Of a DNA stretch of 64,000 bases, positions 9,177 to 18,763 are shown piece by piece (the stretch's first letter is position 1; each line of letters begins with the position of its first letter). The stretch is from the NCBI RefSeq assembly GCF_014218355.1, contig NZ_AP023368.1, forward strand, positions 2,732,001 through 2,796,000, given 5' to 3'. Made by a program: the position numbers and the translations under genes. The notes beneath the pieces are model-generated. The model had not been told where the DNA came from and made no database searches. It saw only the letters and a list, made by a program, of their open reading frames with translations. The DNA is from Anaerocolumna chitinilytica. Lineage in GTDB: Bacteria > Bacillota > Clostridia > Lachnospirales > Lachnospiraceae.

Positions 9177-11102
9177 ATGGGGAAGATAAAAACAAGTGTG
9201 GCAGCATTTTTGTGTGTTGCTCTTATAGGCCTATTAGCAGGCTGTAGCAGCGGACAAAATAAGGAAATGACAATTCCGGATACCAATGTCATAACAGAGG
9301 AAGGGCCCTCAGCAAGTACGACAGCAGAGCCTACGGCAGTGGATTCCATAAATAAAGGATATTTGGACACAACAAAATCAATAGATGAGAGAGCAGAAAT
9401 ATTATTGAATCAAATGACACTGGAGGAAAAAGCAGGTCAGATGCTTCAAGCAGAGAGAAATACCGTAAAGGAAAGTGAAGTAACGAAACTGGCTTTAGGG
9501 TCTGTTCTTAGCGGAGGAGGTTCTTATCCTGGAAACAACTCTATATCTGACTGGAACAATATGATACATAATCTACAGGAAGCTGCAATGAAGTCAAGAC
9601 TTGGTATACCGCTTTTATATGGTATTGATGCTGTACATGGACAGAATCTGTTAAAGGGAGCAGTCGTTTATCCTCATAATGTCGGGTTAGGAGCGGCAAA
9701 TGATGCTGATCTTATGTATCAGATGGGTGCGGCTGTTGCAGAGGAAATGAAGCTGACAGGGACTTTATGGAATTTTGCACCATGTGTTGCAGTCGGCCAG
9801 GATCCCAGATGGGGAAGGACCTATGAGAGTTTTTCATCTGATCCTAAAATTGTAACAACTTTATCTTCTGCTTATTTAAAAGGTTTGCAAACCCATGGTG
9901 TAGTCGGTACAGCCAAACACTATGTAGGAGATGGCGGAACCAGTTACGGAAGTGGAATTATAAATGGCATCTTGGACCGTGGTGATGTGGTAGTTTCAGA
10001 GAAAGAACTTCGTAAGATTCATCTGGCTCCCTACAAAGAACTGATAAAAGACGGGGCAAAAATAGTTATGGCATCTTTTAGTTCCTATAAAGGGACTAAA
10101 ATGCACGAAAATAAATACCTTCTGACAGATGTTCTAAAGAACGAATTAGGCTTTAAAGGCTTTGTAGTATCTGATTGGGAAGCAGTAAAGGATCTGGAAG
10201 GTGAATCCTTTGAAGCAAATATTGCATTTGCTGTTAACGCCGGAGTGGATATGCTTATGGAACCTTTCAACTATGATGAAGCTATAAAAGATATCATAGC
10301 AAACGTTAATAAAGGCACGATTGCAATGGCAAGAATTGATGATGCGGTAAGGAGAATACTGAAAGTAAAACTCGAGATGGGATTATTCGAAGATCCTTAT
10401 ATGGAAAAGCTTAACCATGATGTAAAAAAACTTGGCAGTGATGAATACAAGAGTCTTGCAAAACAATTGGTTGAAAAATCCCTTGTACTTTTAAAGAACG
10501 AAAAAAAGACACTGCCCTTAAAAAAAGGCTCCACTATCTTAGTCATTGGCCCCGCAGCAGATGATATGGGTGTACAATGCGGCGGCTGGATGACAACATG
10601 GCAAGGCTTTGCGGATAGTGATGGTAAGAGAGCGGCAGAAGGCTTGACTATTTTAGAAGGTTTAGAAGAATATGCAAAGCAGTATGATCTTACCATTATT
10701 ACAGATAAAGATAAAGCATCACAGGCAGATGCTGTTATACTTGCAGTGGGTGAAATGCCTTATGCAGAGTATGAAGGTGATACTACCGATTTATCCATAA
10801 CCGGAAAGAAAGGGTTGGAGGGTAACAAGGATGCCATCGAATATGCTAAGAGTCTTGGAAAACCTACAGTTGCTCTTATTGTAGCCGGAAGAAATGTATT
10901 GATTACTAATTATATGAAAGATTGGGATAGTATTGTGATGTGTTATCTGCCAGGTACAGAGGGGGATGGAGTAGCCTCCGTCTTAACAGGAGAAACTTCT
11001 TTTACCGGGAAGCTTGCAATGCCTTATTATAAGCATACAAAGGATATTGGAAGTAAAAAATCAAGTTTATTATTTCCTTTAGGCTATGGACTGACATATT
11101 AA
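9177..11102 (+). CDS. Glycoside hydrolase family 3 beta-glucosidase, lipoprotein
   Basis: A surface-anchored GH3 enzyme of 641 aa that should release glucose from beta-glucan oligosaccharides. Seen: a lipoprotein signal with LAGC (Cys23), a Thr/Ser/Pro-rich linker, the (beta/alpha)8 domain from about residue 65, KHYVGDGGT at 247-255, and VVSDWEAV with the likely nucleophile Asp333. A C-terminal alpha/beta-sandwich domain runs from about 435 to the end. KHYVGDGGT resembles the exo-1,3/1,4-beta-glucosidase branch (barley ExoI-like). It lacks the fibronectin III-like tail of larger GH3 enzymes. With the GH16 glucanase at 46621 it suggests beta-1,3-glucan breakdown, although the two genes are far apart. 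Confidence 0.93.
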   Translation: MGKIKTSVAAFLCVALIGLLAGCSSGQNKEMTIPDTNVITEEGPSASTTAEPTAVDSINKGYLDTTKSIDERAEILLNQMTLEEKAGQMLQAERNTVKESEVTKLALGSVLSGGGSYPGNNSISDWNNMIHNLQEAAMKSRLGIPLLYGIDAVHGQNLLKGAVVYPHNVGLGAANDADLMYQMGAAVAEEMKLTGTLWNFAPCVAVGQDPRWGRTYESFSSDPKIVTTLSSAYLKGLQTHGVVGTAKHYVGDGGTSYGSGIINGILDRGDVVVSEKELRKIHLAPYKELIKDGAKIVMASFSSYKGTKMHENKYLLTDVLKNELGFKGFVVSDWEAVKDLEGESFEANIAFAVNAGVDMLMEPFNYDEAIKDIIANVNKGTIAMARIDDAVRRILKVKLEMGLFEDPYMEKLNHDVKKLGSDEYKSLAKQLVEKSLVLLKNEKKTLPLKKGSTILVIGPAADDMGVQCGGWMTTWQGFADSDGKRAAEGLTILEGLEEYAKQYDLTIITDKDKASQADAVILAVGEMPYAEYEGDTTDLSITGKKGLEGNKDAIEYAKSLGKPTVALIVAGRNVLITNYMKDWDSIVMCYLPGTEGDGVASVLTGETSFTGKLAMPYYKHTKDIGSKKSSLLFPLGYGLTY

Positions 11103-11135
11103 CAAAAGAATTTAACATTATTTACAAAAAAACAC

Positions 11136-11164
11136 TTGATTTCTACACGGTTTTATGTTACTAT
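11136..11164 (+). promoter_or_regulatory. Putative promoter of a short leader before the GpsA-like gene
   Basis: TTGATT at 11136-11141, a 17-nt spacer, and TACTAT at 11159-11164. It lies after the GH3 stop and directly before a terminator hairpin, so transcripts from it would meet that hairpin after about 60 nt. Confidence 0.5.
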
Positions 11165-11188
11165 AACAATAGTTATTAAAGCATCCCC

Positions 11189-11237
11189 AGAGCCGATTCT
11201 CAAAACAATTGTTTAGAGGTTAATCGGCTCTTTTTAT
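11189..11237 (+). terminator. Intrinsic terminator or attenuator before the GpsA-like gene
   Basis: A 10-bp perfect stem (AGAGCCGATT at 11189-11198, AATCGGCTCT at 11222-11231) with a 23-nt loop and a TTTTT tract. It ends transcription from the GH3 gene. Because a promoter-like element precedes it, it may also act as an attenuator for the gene at 11300. Confidence 0.8.
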
Positions 11238-11299
11238 TGTTCTATATATAGAAATTAACCAAAATTCAAAAATTCAAAAGAAAGGTATAGGATACTAAA

Positions 11300-12256
11300 A
11301 TGAATATTACAGTAATAGGTTGTGGCAGATGGGGCTCTTTTATTGCCTGGTATTTAGATAAAATAGGCCAAACAGTAACATTATATGGCAGGAGTTCGTC
11401 AAAACATATGCAAGATTTTTATAATACCAGAAGTAATGGCCTTCTGACCTTGAAGGACAGTGTTTGTCTGATCAGTAAACTGGATTCAGTAAAACTAGCT
11501 CAAGTTATTGTTATATCAATAAATGCCCAGGGATTAAGGGATTTGATGGAGGAATTAAAAGAATATTCTCTTAAGAATAAGATCATAGTTTTATGCATGA
11601 AAGGTATTGAGATTGGAAGCGGAAAGCGGCTTTCAGAGATTGCAGAGGAAACCTTGGATGCCTCGAATCACGTGGCTGTATGGCTTGGTCCGGGTCATGT
11701 ACAGGAATACTTAAATAATATCCCGAATTGTATGGTCATTGACAGTGAAAGCGATTCTGTAAAAGAAAAGCTTGTAAAAGAATTTTCAAGTGAGCTGATT
11801 CGATTTTATTATGGCTGTGACCTAACCGGGAATGAGGTTGGAGCAGCAGCTAAAAATGTAATAGGAATTGCTGCCGGAATGTTAGATGGGTTGAAGCTGA
11901 CCACCTTAAAGGGTGCTTTAATGTCAAGAGGAACGAGAGAGATTGCCAGACTCATCAAAGCAATGGGGGGAAGTGAATTATCCGCATATGGGTTATGCCA
12001 TTTGGGGGATTACCAGGCAACCGTATTCTCAGAATTTAGTCATAACCGCAAATATGGAGAATGTTTAGCCAGGGGTGAAAGATATATTGAGTTAGCAGAA
12101 GGTTATTATACGGTAAAAGCACTGATAGAACTTGGAGAACGTTATCAGGTTGAGCTGCCTATATGCAAAGCGGTATACGACATCCTTTATCAGAAGAAGG
12201 ATATTCATACCATTCTGGAACAATTGTTTGAAAGAGATCTAAAAAATGAATTTTAA
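11300..12256 (+). CDS. Divergent NAD(P)-dependent glycerol-3-phosphate dehydrogenase-like protein
   Basis: A Rossmann-fold dehydrogenase of 318 aa resembling GpsA. Seen: GCGRWG at residues 7-12, the cofactor domain to about 180, and a helical C-terminal domain containing EVGAAAKNVIGIAAGMLDG with the expected catalytic-type Lys. The usual GPSFA motif is GPGHVQEY here, and GLAGxGDL-TC is replaced by GLCHLGDYQAT, so it is an outlier. It may reduce dihydroxyacetone phosphate for phospholipid synthesis or act on a related substrate. It is monocistronic between two terminators, with AAAGG as a modest ribosome binding site. Confidence 0.75.
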   Translation: MNITVIGCGRWGSFIAWYLDKIGQTVTLYGRSSSKHMQDFYNTRSNGLLTLKDSVCLISKLDSVKLAQVIVISINAQGLRDLMEELKEYSLKNKIIVLCMKGIEIGSGKRLSEIAEETLDASNHVAVWLGPGHVQEYLNNIPNCMVIDSESDSVKEKLVKEFSSELIRFYYGCDLTGNEVGAAAKNVIGIAAGMLDGLKLTTLKGALMSRGTREIARLIKAMGGSELSAYGLCHLGDYQATVFSEFSHNRKYGECLARGERYIELAEGYYTVKALIELGERYQVELPICKAVYDILYQKKDIHTILEQLFERDLKNEF

Positions 12257-12257
12257 A

Positions 12258-12298
12258 TAAAATATCCGCCTGACTGTTATTATATTCTGTCAGGCGGA
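12258..12298 (-). terminator. Terminator between the GpsA-like and chemoreceptor genes
   Basis: A perfect 10-bp stem (TCCGCCTGAC at 12265-12274, GTCAGGCGGA at 12289-12298). On the minus strand the stem runs into TATTTTATTT, so it best serves the chemoreceptor gene. On the plus strand no T-tract follows. Confidence 0.7.
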
Positions 12299-12331
12299 AT
12301 GATTAAAGATGACTAAAGTGGAGTAATGATT

Positions 12332-14113
12332 CTAGATATTAAAATTACTGATTTCTTTCTTAAGGGTCAAACCACTGGTGTCGGCAGAGGATATAAGATT
12401 TACAACGTCAAAGGATTTATTATTAACATCAGTAACCTTTGCTGCTATATCACTCGTTCCGGAAGCCCCTTCAGAAGCAGCAAGAGATATCTGGTTAACA
12501 GCTAATAAAACATTATGAATAGAAGCTAATAACTGCTCTGCGGTAGCGCTGAAATCTGTTATCATATTGTCCATATAGATAGAATCATCATTATAGTCAT
12601 TGGCGATCAAAAGGAAATTGTTCATGCTATTCTTGATGTCTCCAGATACAAAGGTGAGGAGACTGTTTGCGCTGCCGGAAAGATCATTGACAGCTTCTGT
12701 AACTTTTGAGGTTACCAACTGTATCTGCTCAACCATAGATTTTGACTGTTCTGCTAAATGCCTGATCTCATCTGCTACTACAGAAAACCCTTTTCCGGCT
12801 TCACCAGCTCTGGCGGCTTCAATGGCAGCGTTTAGAGCTAATAGGTTGGTTTGAGATGTAATGTTCATGATTGAGTGGGATAGGATATCAATCTGCTCAA
12901 CAATTTTAGCGCGTTCTACAGCTGCTTCTAAACTGCTGCTGATTTCATGAGATATCTGTGATATCATCTGCTGGGAATTGCTTGCAGTTTCTTTTGTATT
13001 GGCTGCACGCTTATTAATCTCTAGAACCTTCATGCTGCCTTCTTGAGACTTCTCAGCTATATTTCTTGCAGCTGCTTCAATTTCAATAGAGGTTGAATTA
13101 AGTTCTTCGGTAGAGGCTGCTGTTTCTTCCATACCGGCGGCCAGTTCTTGTGTGGTTGCAGATATTTCAAGTAAATTGCTATTCAGAGCTTTCATATTCT
13201 CGTTTGCTTTAGCCACGGAAAGTATAATATCATCGGCTTCCTTTTTGGTATTCAAAAGAAGTGCGCTAACCGAATGTTTCATAGATTCCAGATCTATAGC
13301 CAATAAGCCAAAATCATCTTTTCTGTTCTTAAGACCATCCGGCAGATTTGCACGAAAATCACCTTTTGCAAGTTGTCCTAAGTATATACTGATTGAACGA
13401 AAGTTTTTATTGATTCGCTTAATGATATCGAAGCAGCAAAAAAGTGAAAAAAGGACAGTAATACTTATGATAATAACATCGTTAAACATCGTCTGTTTAA
13501 CTTTCTTTTCCTGTTGAAGAGATAGTTCTTTTATAGTTTTATCGATATAATCAGTGTAATTACCGGTACCGATAACCCAGGAAAACGGTTCGAATGCCTG
13601 GCTATAGCTTCGTTTAGGCAGGGGTTCTGTTTCATTAGGCTTTGGAAACCAGTAATTTGTGAAGCCGCCGCCGTCTATCCCTGTCTGAATAATTGCTTTC
13701 ATAAATTCAAATCCTTTTTTATCTACATTGTTTAACCGATTGGTACCTTCTGTTTTACTGCCAAGGAGTACGACATTCGTTCCATCGTAGGTATCGGCCC
13801 AGAAGTAATTATTATCTCCATAGGACATATTTCGAAGCAAATCAGCACTTATGTTTTTTGCTTCATCCAGGGTATATTCACCTTTCTGATATTTAGCATA
13901 AACATGATTTAGCATAGAGATTGCGCTTTGTACCTGTTCTTTAATATTGTTATCATAGTCAGCACGTATACCTGTTTCTTGTACTTTTAGATCGTTTTCT
14001 AAAGTCTGCTGCTGGTTAATCAGTGATATTGCACCGATTAAGATGGTAGCAATTACTAAAACTGCTGAAAGTATTGCTATTTGTGTTTTCACTTTTAAGT
14101 TTCTAAGTTTCAT
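12332..14113 (-). CDS. Methyl-accepting chemotaxis protein with small Cache sensor
   Basis: A transmembrane chemoreceptor of 593 aa. Seen: a first membrane helix at about 9-30, a periplasmic-type single Cache domain (about 35-195, with [10 protein letters not shown] and the [10 protein letters not shown] segment typical of sCache_2), a second helix near 208-228, a HAMP region to about 285, and a long coiled-coil signalling domain. The signalling tip has [14 protein letters not shown]. It senses a small ligand outside the cell and controls CheA; the ligand cannot be told from sequence. The ribosome binding site GGGAGGG precedes the ATG. It is a stand-alone gene. Confidence 0.95.
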   Translation of the reverse strand: MKLRNLKVKTQIAILSAVLVIATILIGAISLINQQQTLENDLKVQETGIRADYDNNIKEQVQSAISMLNHVYAKYQKGEYTLDEAKNISADLLRNMSYGDNNYFWADTYDGTNVVLLGSKTEGTNRLNNVDKKGFEFMKAIIQTGIDGGGFTNYWFPKPNETEPLPKRSYSQAFEPFSWVIGTGNYTDYIDKTIKELSLQQEKKVKQTMFNDVIIISITVLFSLFCCFDIIKRINKNFRSISIYLGQLAKGDFRANLPDGLKNRKDDFGLLAIDLESMKHSVSALLLNTKKEADDIILSVAKANENMKALNSNLLEISATTQELAAGMEETAASTEELNSTSIEIEAAARNIAEKSQEGSMKVLEINKRAANTKETASNSQQMISQISHEISSSLEAAVERAKIVEQIDILSHSIMNITSQTNLLALNAAIEAARAGEAGKGFSVVADEIRHLAEQSKSMVEQIQLVTSKVTEAVNDLSGSANSLLTFVSGDIKNSMNNFLLIANDYNDDSIYMDNMITDFSATAEQLLASIHNVLLAVNQISLAASEGASGTSDIAAKVTDVNNKSFDVVNLISSADTSGLTLKKEISNFNI

Positions 14114-14165
14114 ATGTAAACCCTCCCGGTAAAGTAAAATAGATAGCTTTAGAACTGATAAGATA

Positions 14166-14194
14166 TTGTAACTCTTTTTCTTTAAAATTACAAT
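14166..14194 (+). promoter_or_regulatory. Possible promoter for the pyridoxal kinase-like gene
   Basis: TTGTAA at 14166-14171, a 17-nt spacer, and TACAAT at 14189-14194. A short hairpin (AAAACTGG at 14245-14252, CCAGTTTT at 14267-14274) lies between it and the gene; its minus-strand side is followed by a T-run. Confidence 0.4.
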
Positions 14195-14320
14195 ATAATA
14201 TAAATATCGACATTTTTCTTTGAACTGGATAGGCTAAAAAAAGAAAAACTGGAGATTGATATCATACCAGTTTTCCTTTAAGATAGTCCTAATGAAAATA
14301 TACAATCGGAGGAATATAAA

Positions 14321-15175
14321 ATGCAGAAAAGAGTAGCAGCAATTCATGATATATCTTGTTTTGGAAGGTGTTCACTTACCGTTGCACTGCCAATACTTTC
14401 AGCGGCAGGGATTGCGACCAGTATTATCCCAACAGCTGTTTTATCTACTCATACAGGAGGATTTGAAGGTTATACTTTTAGAGATTTAACCGAAGATATT
14501 ATACCGGTGGCAAAGCATTGGAAATCTCTTGACCTGCGGTTTGAAGCAATTTATACCGGTTATTTGGGTTCCTATGCGCAACTTACAATGGTTTCAGAAA
14601 TATTTGATATGTTTCGTGAAGCAGATACCTTAATCTTAGTCGATCCGGTAATGGGTGATAACGGGAAACTTTATACGGCTTTTGATGAAAGCTTTCCTAA
14701 AGGAATGTTTGAGCTATGTGCAAAAGCGGATGTTATTGTACCTAATATTACAGAAGCTGCTCTTTTACTGGGAGAAGATTATAAGGAAGGACCATATACT
14801 AGAGAATATATAGAAGGTTTGTTAAGCAGGCTATCTTCCACAGGAGTTAAGAAAATTGTGCTGACCGGAGTTTATCTGGAAGAAGGTCAAATGGGTGCGG
14901 CAGCTTATGATTGTATTACCAAAAGTGTTAACTATTATTTTAGAGAAAAGATTCCGGGTATGTACCATGGCACCGGTGATGTATTTTCAAGTGTATTGCT
15001 CTCCGGTTTACTATGTAATCAATCATTAGAGCAGTCCATGAAACTGGCAGTTGATTTTACTACAGATGCAATACTTAGAACTTACAATGATAAAACAGAC
15101 ACCAGATATGGTGTTAATTTCGAACAGGGTCTAAGTGCATTTGGAAATCTGTGCCTTAACAATAACAATTGTTGA
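14321..15175 (+). CDS. Pyridoxal/pyridoxamine kinase-like protein (PdxY/PdxK family)
   Basis: A ribokinase-fold vitamin kinase of 284 aa, expected to phosphorylate pyridoxal or pyridoxamine in the B6 salvage pathway. Seen: HDISCFGRCSLTVALPIL at the N terminus, VLSTHTGGF, the central LVDPVMGDNG, PNITEAALLLG, and the C-terminal anion-hole motif GTGDVFSS. These are PdxK/PdxY-type landmarks; ThiD-type hydroxymethylpyrimidine kinases differ in the N-terminal segment. The ribosome binding site GGAGG precedes ATG 14321. It lies between the divergent chemoreceptor and an unknown gene. Confidence 0.88.
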   Translation: MQKRVAAIHDISCFGRCSLTVALPILSAAGIATSIIPTAVLSTHTGGFEGYTFRDLTEDIIPVAKHWKSLDLRFEAIYTGYLGSYAQLTMVSEIFDMFREADTLILVDPVMGDNGKLYTAFDESFPKGMFELCAKADVIVPNITEAALLLGEDYKEGPYTREYIEGLLSRLSSTGVKKIVLTGVYLEEGQMGAAAYDCITKSVNYYFREKIPGMYHGTGDVFSSVLLSGLLCNQSLEQSMKLAVDFTTDAILRTYNDKTDTRYGVNFEQGLSAFGNLCLNNNNC

Positions 15176-15240
15176 AATCAAGTTATGTAAAGGTTCATTC
15201 TCTCATAAATTATAGAAAAGAATAAAGGTGAGCAGAATGT

Positions 15241-16095
15241 ATGAAGCAGGAAGGGTACATTATTCTTATAAATGATACAGATTATGACTGGATTATGACC
15301 CGTAACCTCAGGTATCGCATGAAACAATTTTGTTTCCCTGAATGTATTGGAAAATACTCTGAAGCTGTCGCTTATATAGAATGGGAGGATACGATAGATT
15401 ACTGTGAAGAAAGGCTGGCAGCAGCCATATGCTATGAACTGTCAGGAACTGAGAGTTCTTTTATGCTTATGGCATATGAAACGGGCTTGGATAAAGATAT
15501 AAAAGTATATTTTAAAAATTTATCTGCCAGGGGATTGAATGATAAGGAAACTATTTCTTTAGGCTGGGTGAATGGAGGAACAATGAGGCTTATCCTTTCA
15601 GAACCAGAGGAAGGCGAACTACACAGACTGGAGATTGAATCCAATTATCATGATTTTTTACATAACAAAGAGGAACCCTTTAAAAGCCAAGCAGTCAAAG
15701 GTAATCCAATAAAAGATGTGATGATAGGAAAGACAGAAGGGAAAATCAGAAAAAGTTCTGTAGTCTGGATGGGGAATTTTAACTCCATTGGAAGTATTGA
15801 TAACCTTTCTCTTACGAACGACTGCTACTGGGAAGAATGTGAAATCCTTCTAAAGAGGTATACAGGAAGTATAATTAAGTGTACCTTAACCTTAATAATT
15901 GGCGGGGAAATGAAGGAAATGAGCATAATTGATGACATATATCTGAACACCGGGGAAGAGAAGCATTTATTAATACCGATAAAGAATCAGGTGTCTCTGG
16001 TTCTGGTAGGCACAGTCTCGAATTTAGATGGAGTTGATACCAGAATTGATATCACACTGACAGGAATATGCAGGAACAGTAATCAGGTCGTATAA
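15241..16095 (+). CDS. Hypothetical protein, all-beta; possibly aegerolysin-like in its first half
   Basis: I do not recognise a family with confidence. The 284-aa product has no signal peptide and no membrane segment. It reads as beta-strand-rich in two parts: about 1-125 (YIILINDTDYDWIM, then AAAICYELSG and IKVYFKNL) and about 165-284. The first half has the rhythm of aegerolysin-like or other lipid- or lectin-binding beta-sandwiches (a polar-turn strand, then a W/Y-rich sheet), but this is a weak impression. It precedes a class 3 lipase gene by 55 nt on the same strand, so the two may act on the same lipid or form a pair. The AAAGGTGAG ribosome binding site precedes ATG 15241. Confidence 0.6.
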   Translation: MKQEGYIILINDTDYDWIMTRNLRYRMKQFCFPECIGKYSEAVAYIEWEDTIDYCEERLAAAICYELSGTESSFMLMAYETGLDKDIKVYFKNLSARGLNDKETISLGWVNGGTMRLILSEPEEGELHRLEIESNYHDFLHNKEEPFKSQAVKGNPIKDVMIGKTEGKIRKSSVVWMGNFNSIGSIDNLSLTNDCYWEECEILLKRYTGSIIKCTLTLIIGGEMKEMSIIDDIYLNTGEEKHLLIPIKNQVSLVLVGTVSNLDGVDTRIDITLTGICRNSNQVV

Positions 16096-16150
16096 TCTTT
16101 TCACATCAATTTAATATCTGCAGTTCAAAGCTTGCAGGTTATAGAAAGGC

Positions 16151-17104
16151 ATGGTTAATTTTATGCAGGATAGCAAAGATGTAATGCCTATGTTAGCTGC
16201 CTCCAAACTGGCATATCATATTAAGAATGGGAAATTGCCAGCCACCTGTCGGTTCAGGATTGATGAATGGATTGGAGGAGTACCTTATAACTGGTATCGC
16301 ACGGCAGGTTTTACGAAAGAAGTCTATACCTTTACTGCCGGTATTAACAATATTCATGCAGGCCTTATGGGTATATCTAAGAATAAACTTATTATTGCTC
16401 TAAGGGGTACTGATGGTGATGATACATTAACAGGAAGTATCCTTGATTGGCTGAATAATTTCTTGGCTGTGCAAATACCTTTTTCTTATGGACAGGGGAA
16501 TGTACACGAAGGCTTTTACCTGGCGGCTGAAAGTCTTAAGGGAGAAATGATACCGAAAGCAGAGGAATTGTATAATCAACTAGCAAATCAATATGAAGCA
16601 CCGGAAATAATCCTTACCGGACATAGTAAAGGCGGCGCAGTTGCTACAATTATGGGTGCGATGCTGTCAGAAATCCATGACAGAAAATACAAGGATAAGA
16701 TTACTCTCTATACTTTTGGTGCTCCAAGGGCCGGTGATGAGAAGTTTGCTGATACTTATAGGACATTAACCAATTACCGATATGAAGCGTTTTTAGATAT
16801 CGTATGTCATTTGCCCTTAACAATGCAGGAAATGACTCTTCTTAAACGCCTTGGACCGGTACAGGAGTTATTTGCACAGTGCTTTCAGTTAAAACCATAT
16901 AAATCAGTAGGGGAAGAAATCTGCATTTATAATAGTGTTGATAATTTTGGAAAGTTTCCGCCTGATGGCAAAAATTTAGCAGGTGAAACACTTAATTCTT
17001 TTTGTGCCATTGAACAGATTGTGCGTTATGGAGCTTTTCAGGTATTCGCAGGATGCCACGATAAGGACTACTATCTGCTTGACAAATCCATTCAGTTCCA
17101 TTAA
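16151..17104 (+). CDS. Class 3 lipase-family alpha/beta hydrolase
   Basis: A cytosolic or weakly secreted hydrolase of 317 aa with the lipase_3 pattern. Seen: the oxyanion-strand segment IIALRGTDGDD, a nucleophile elbow GHSKGG with Ser159, the following TLYTFGAPRAGDEKFAD, an Asp in FLDIVCHLP, and a late His in AGCHDKDYY. These complete a Ser-Asp-His triad. No signal peptide is seen. ATG 16151 is used; GAAAGG is only 2 nt before it, so the in-frame ATG 16163 is a plausible alternative start. Substrates could be acylglycerols or other esters. Confidence 0.85.
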   Translation: MVNFMQDSKDVMPMLAASKLAYHIKNGKLPATCRFRIDEWIGGVPYNWYRTAGFTKEVYTFTAGINNIHAGLMGISKNKLIIALRGTDGDDTLTGSILDWLNNFLAVQIPFSYGQGNVHEGFYLAAESLKGEMIPKAEELYNQLANQYEAPEIILTGHSKGGAVATIMGAMLSEIHDRKYKDKITLYTFGAPRAGDEKFADTYRTLTNYRYEAFLDIVCHLPLTMQEMTLLKRLGPVQELFAQCFQLKPYKSVGEEICIYNSVDNFGKFPPDGKNLAGETLNSFCAIEQIVRYGAFQVFAGCHDKDYYLLDKSIQFH

Positions 17105-17297
17105 AGTATTCAGTAAGAATACTCTTGGCTTTTAATTGCCTGCGAATATAGAAGTGTATCTTTCGGTGTATAAAATGCAGTTAATCGGCGGTATGCCCAA
17201 TGCATGTGATACATCGAAATTTTTATGAAGGATAGCCCTTCAATTAGAATAAGTAGAGAAAACTTTAGTAAAAAACGTAAGAAAGGATTTACCAAAA

Positions 17298-18527
17298 ATG
17301 AAAACTTCTACCGTAAAAGGTACCAATGATTATTTACCCAAGGAAGCAGCATTAAGAGACTTTTTAATGGAGGAGATACTTAGAACATACCAGTCCTGCG
17401 GCTTTCAAAGAATAATGACTCCGGTTATCGAAGATATAGAGAATTTGGATAAGAGCGAAGGCGGAGAAAACTTAAATCTAATCTTTAAAGTGTTAAAGAG
17501 GGGCGATAAGCTGGAAAAAGCCTTGGAAGCAAAAGATGAGAAAGAACTTTGTGACATGGGTCTTCGTTATGACTTGACACTTCCTCTTAGCAGATATTAT
17601 GCCAATAATAAAGAAAAACTGCTTTCTCCTTTTAAATGCATTCAGATTGACAGAGTATATCGTGCAGAACGCCCACAAAAAGGCCGTTTAAGAGAGTTCT
17701 ATCAATGTGATATTGATATTATCGGAACTTCATCCCTGACTGCTGAAGTGGAATTAATAACCACCACTGCACAAGCACTTAAGAATATCGGTATTGGTGA
17801 TTTTAAAGTTAAGATTAACAACAGAAAACTTTTAAAAGCAATTCTTATGACCACAGGTTTTCAGCCGGAAGAGTTAGACAGTGTCTGTATATCCATCGAT
17901 AAACTGGATAAGGTCGGACTGGATGGTGTAAAGGATGAGTTAAGTACAAAAGGTTTTAAGTCAGAAAGTATTCATAAATTAGCAGAAGTGTTATCGACTA
18001 AGCCATTCACCTTAGAAGAGGCAGAAAGACTATGCCCCGAGGAAGAGAGTGTTAAGGAGATACGTTTCATACTGGATTCAGTTAAAGCATTAAATAGTGA
18101 ATTTGATGTGGAATATGATATTACCCTTATCCGAGGACAGGGCTATTATACCGGAACCGTATTTGAAGTTGAAAGCACCAAATTCAGAGGTGCCATAGCA
18201 GGCGGTGGTAGGTACGACAATCTGATTGGTAAATTCTTAAATGAGACTGTTCCTGCAGTAGGCTTCTCCATAGGTTTTGAGAGAATCTTTGGGATACTTA
18301 CCGACATAGGATTCCAGATTCCGGATAGGATGAAACAGATTGCGGTTCTCTATGAGGAGAAAGATTTTATCCCGGCCATGGAGTATGCAAAAGAAATCCG
18401 TGGTAAATTTAACGTTGCTATGTATGTGAAACCAAAGAAAACCGGTAAGTTTATTGATAAATTACAGGAACAGGGCTGCGACGGATTTTATATTTTTGGA
18501 CAGTCAGAGGAAATCAATTTCTTATAA
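17298..18527 (+). CDS. hisS: Histidine--tRNA ligase (short, HisS2-like)
   Basis: A class II aminoacyl-tRNA synthetase of 409 aa. Seen: motif 1 region with KGTNDYLP and PVIEDIENLDKSEGGE, GLRYDLTLPLSRY, motif 2 RAERPQKGRLREFYQCDIDI, the HisRS-specific RGQGYYTGTVFEV, and motif 3 near GGGRYDNLIGKF and GFSIGFERIF. The REFYQCD wording resembles the archaeal/eukaryotic or second-copy bacterial type more than the usual R-QFHQ. The anticodon-binding domain is short and stops soon after GQSEEINFL. HisZ, the catalytically inactive relative, is less likely because the HisA motif is intact. A terminator follows at 18547. Confidence 0.88.
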   Translation: MKTSTVKGTNDYLPKEAALRDFLMEEILRTYQSCGFQRIMTPVIEDIENLDKSEGGENLNLIFKVLKRGDKLEKALEAKDEKELCDMGLRYDLTLPLSRYYANNKEKLLSPFKCIQIDRVYRAERPQKGRLREFYQCDIDIIGTSSLTAEVELITTTAQALKNIGIGDFKVKINNRKLLKAILMTTGFQPEELDSVCISIDKLDKVGLDGVKDELSTKGFKSESIHKLAEVLSTKPFTLEEAERLCPEEESVKEIRFILDSVKALNSEFDVEYDITLIRGQGYYTGTVFEVESTKFRGAIAGGGRYDNLIGKFLNETVPAVGFSIGFERIFGILTDIGFQIPDRMKQIAVLYEEKDFIPAMEYAKEIRGKFNVAMYVKPKKTGKFIDKLQEQGCDGFYIFGQSEEINFL

Positions 18528-18546
18528 TATGTTTTAAACAAAAAGT

Positions 18547-18586
18547 AGTTGGCATAACCAGATGGTTTTGCTGGCTATTTTTTTAT
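18547..18586 (+). terminator. Intrinsic terminator after hisS
   Basis: A compound stem: AGTTGGCA (18547-18554) pairs with TGCTGGCT (18569-18576) with some G:U pairs, enclosing an inner AACC/GGTT stem. It is followed by ATTTTTTTA. Confidence 0.8.
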
Positions 18587-18734
18587 GTTCTTATAAATAA
18601 GTGATTTTACACTTACGAGTAATCAAAATCAGATTTGAATTTTTAGTTAGAATGTATGTATCCCTGTTTTAAATAATAATATTAACAATTATTTCAGTAA
18701 CTTGCTTTATAGAGCTCGGTAGTAAAATAAAATA

Positions 18735-18763
18735 TTGACAGATAATGACATATATAGTATTAT
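18735..18763 (+). promoter_or_regulatory. Strong promoter upstream of the secreted-peptide cluster
   Basis: TTGACA at 18735-18740, a 17-nt spacer, and TATTAT at 18758-18763. It is the best promoter in the region and would give a 5' leader of roughly 615 nt before the gene at 19388. Confidence 0.7.

Noticed and set aside
14200..14240. Sigma-D (flagellar-type) promoter for the chemoreceptor
   Set aside because: A TCGATAT resembling the -10 is present on the minus strand but no TAAA-type -35 is found at the right distance.
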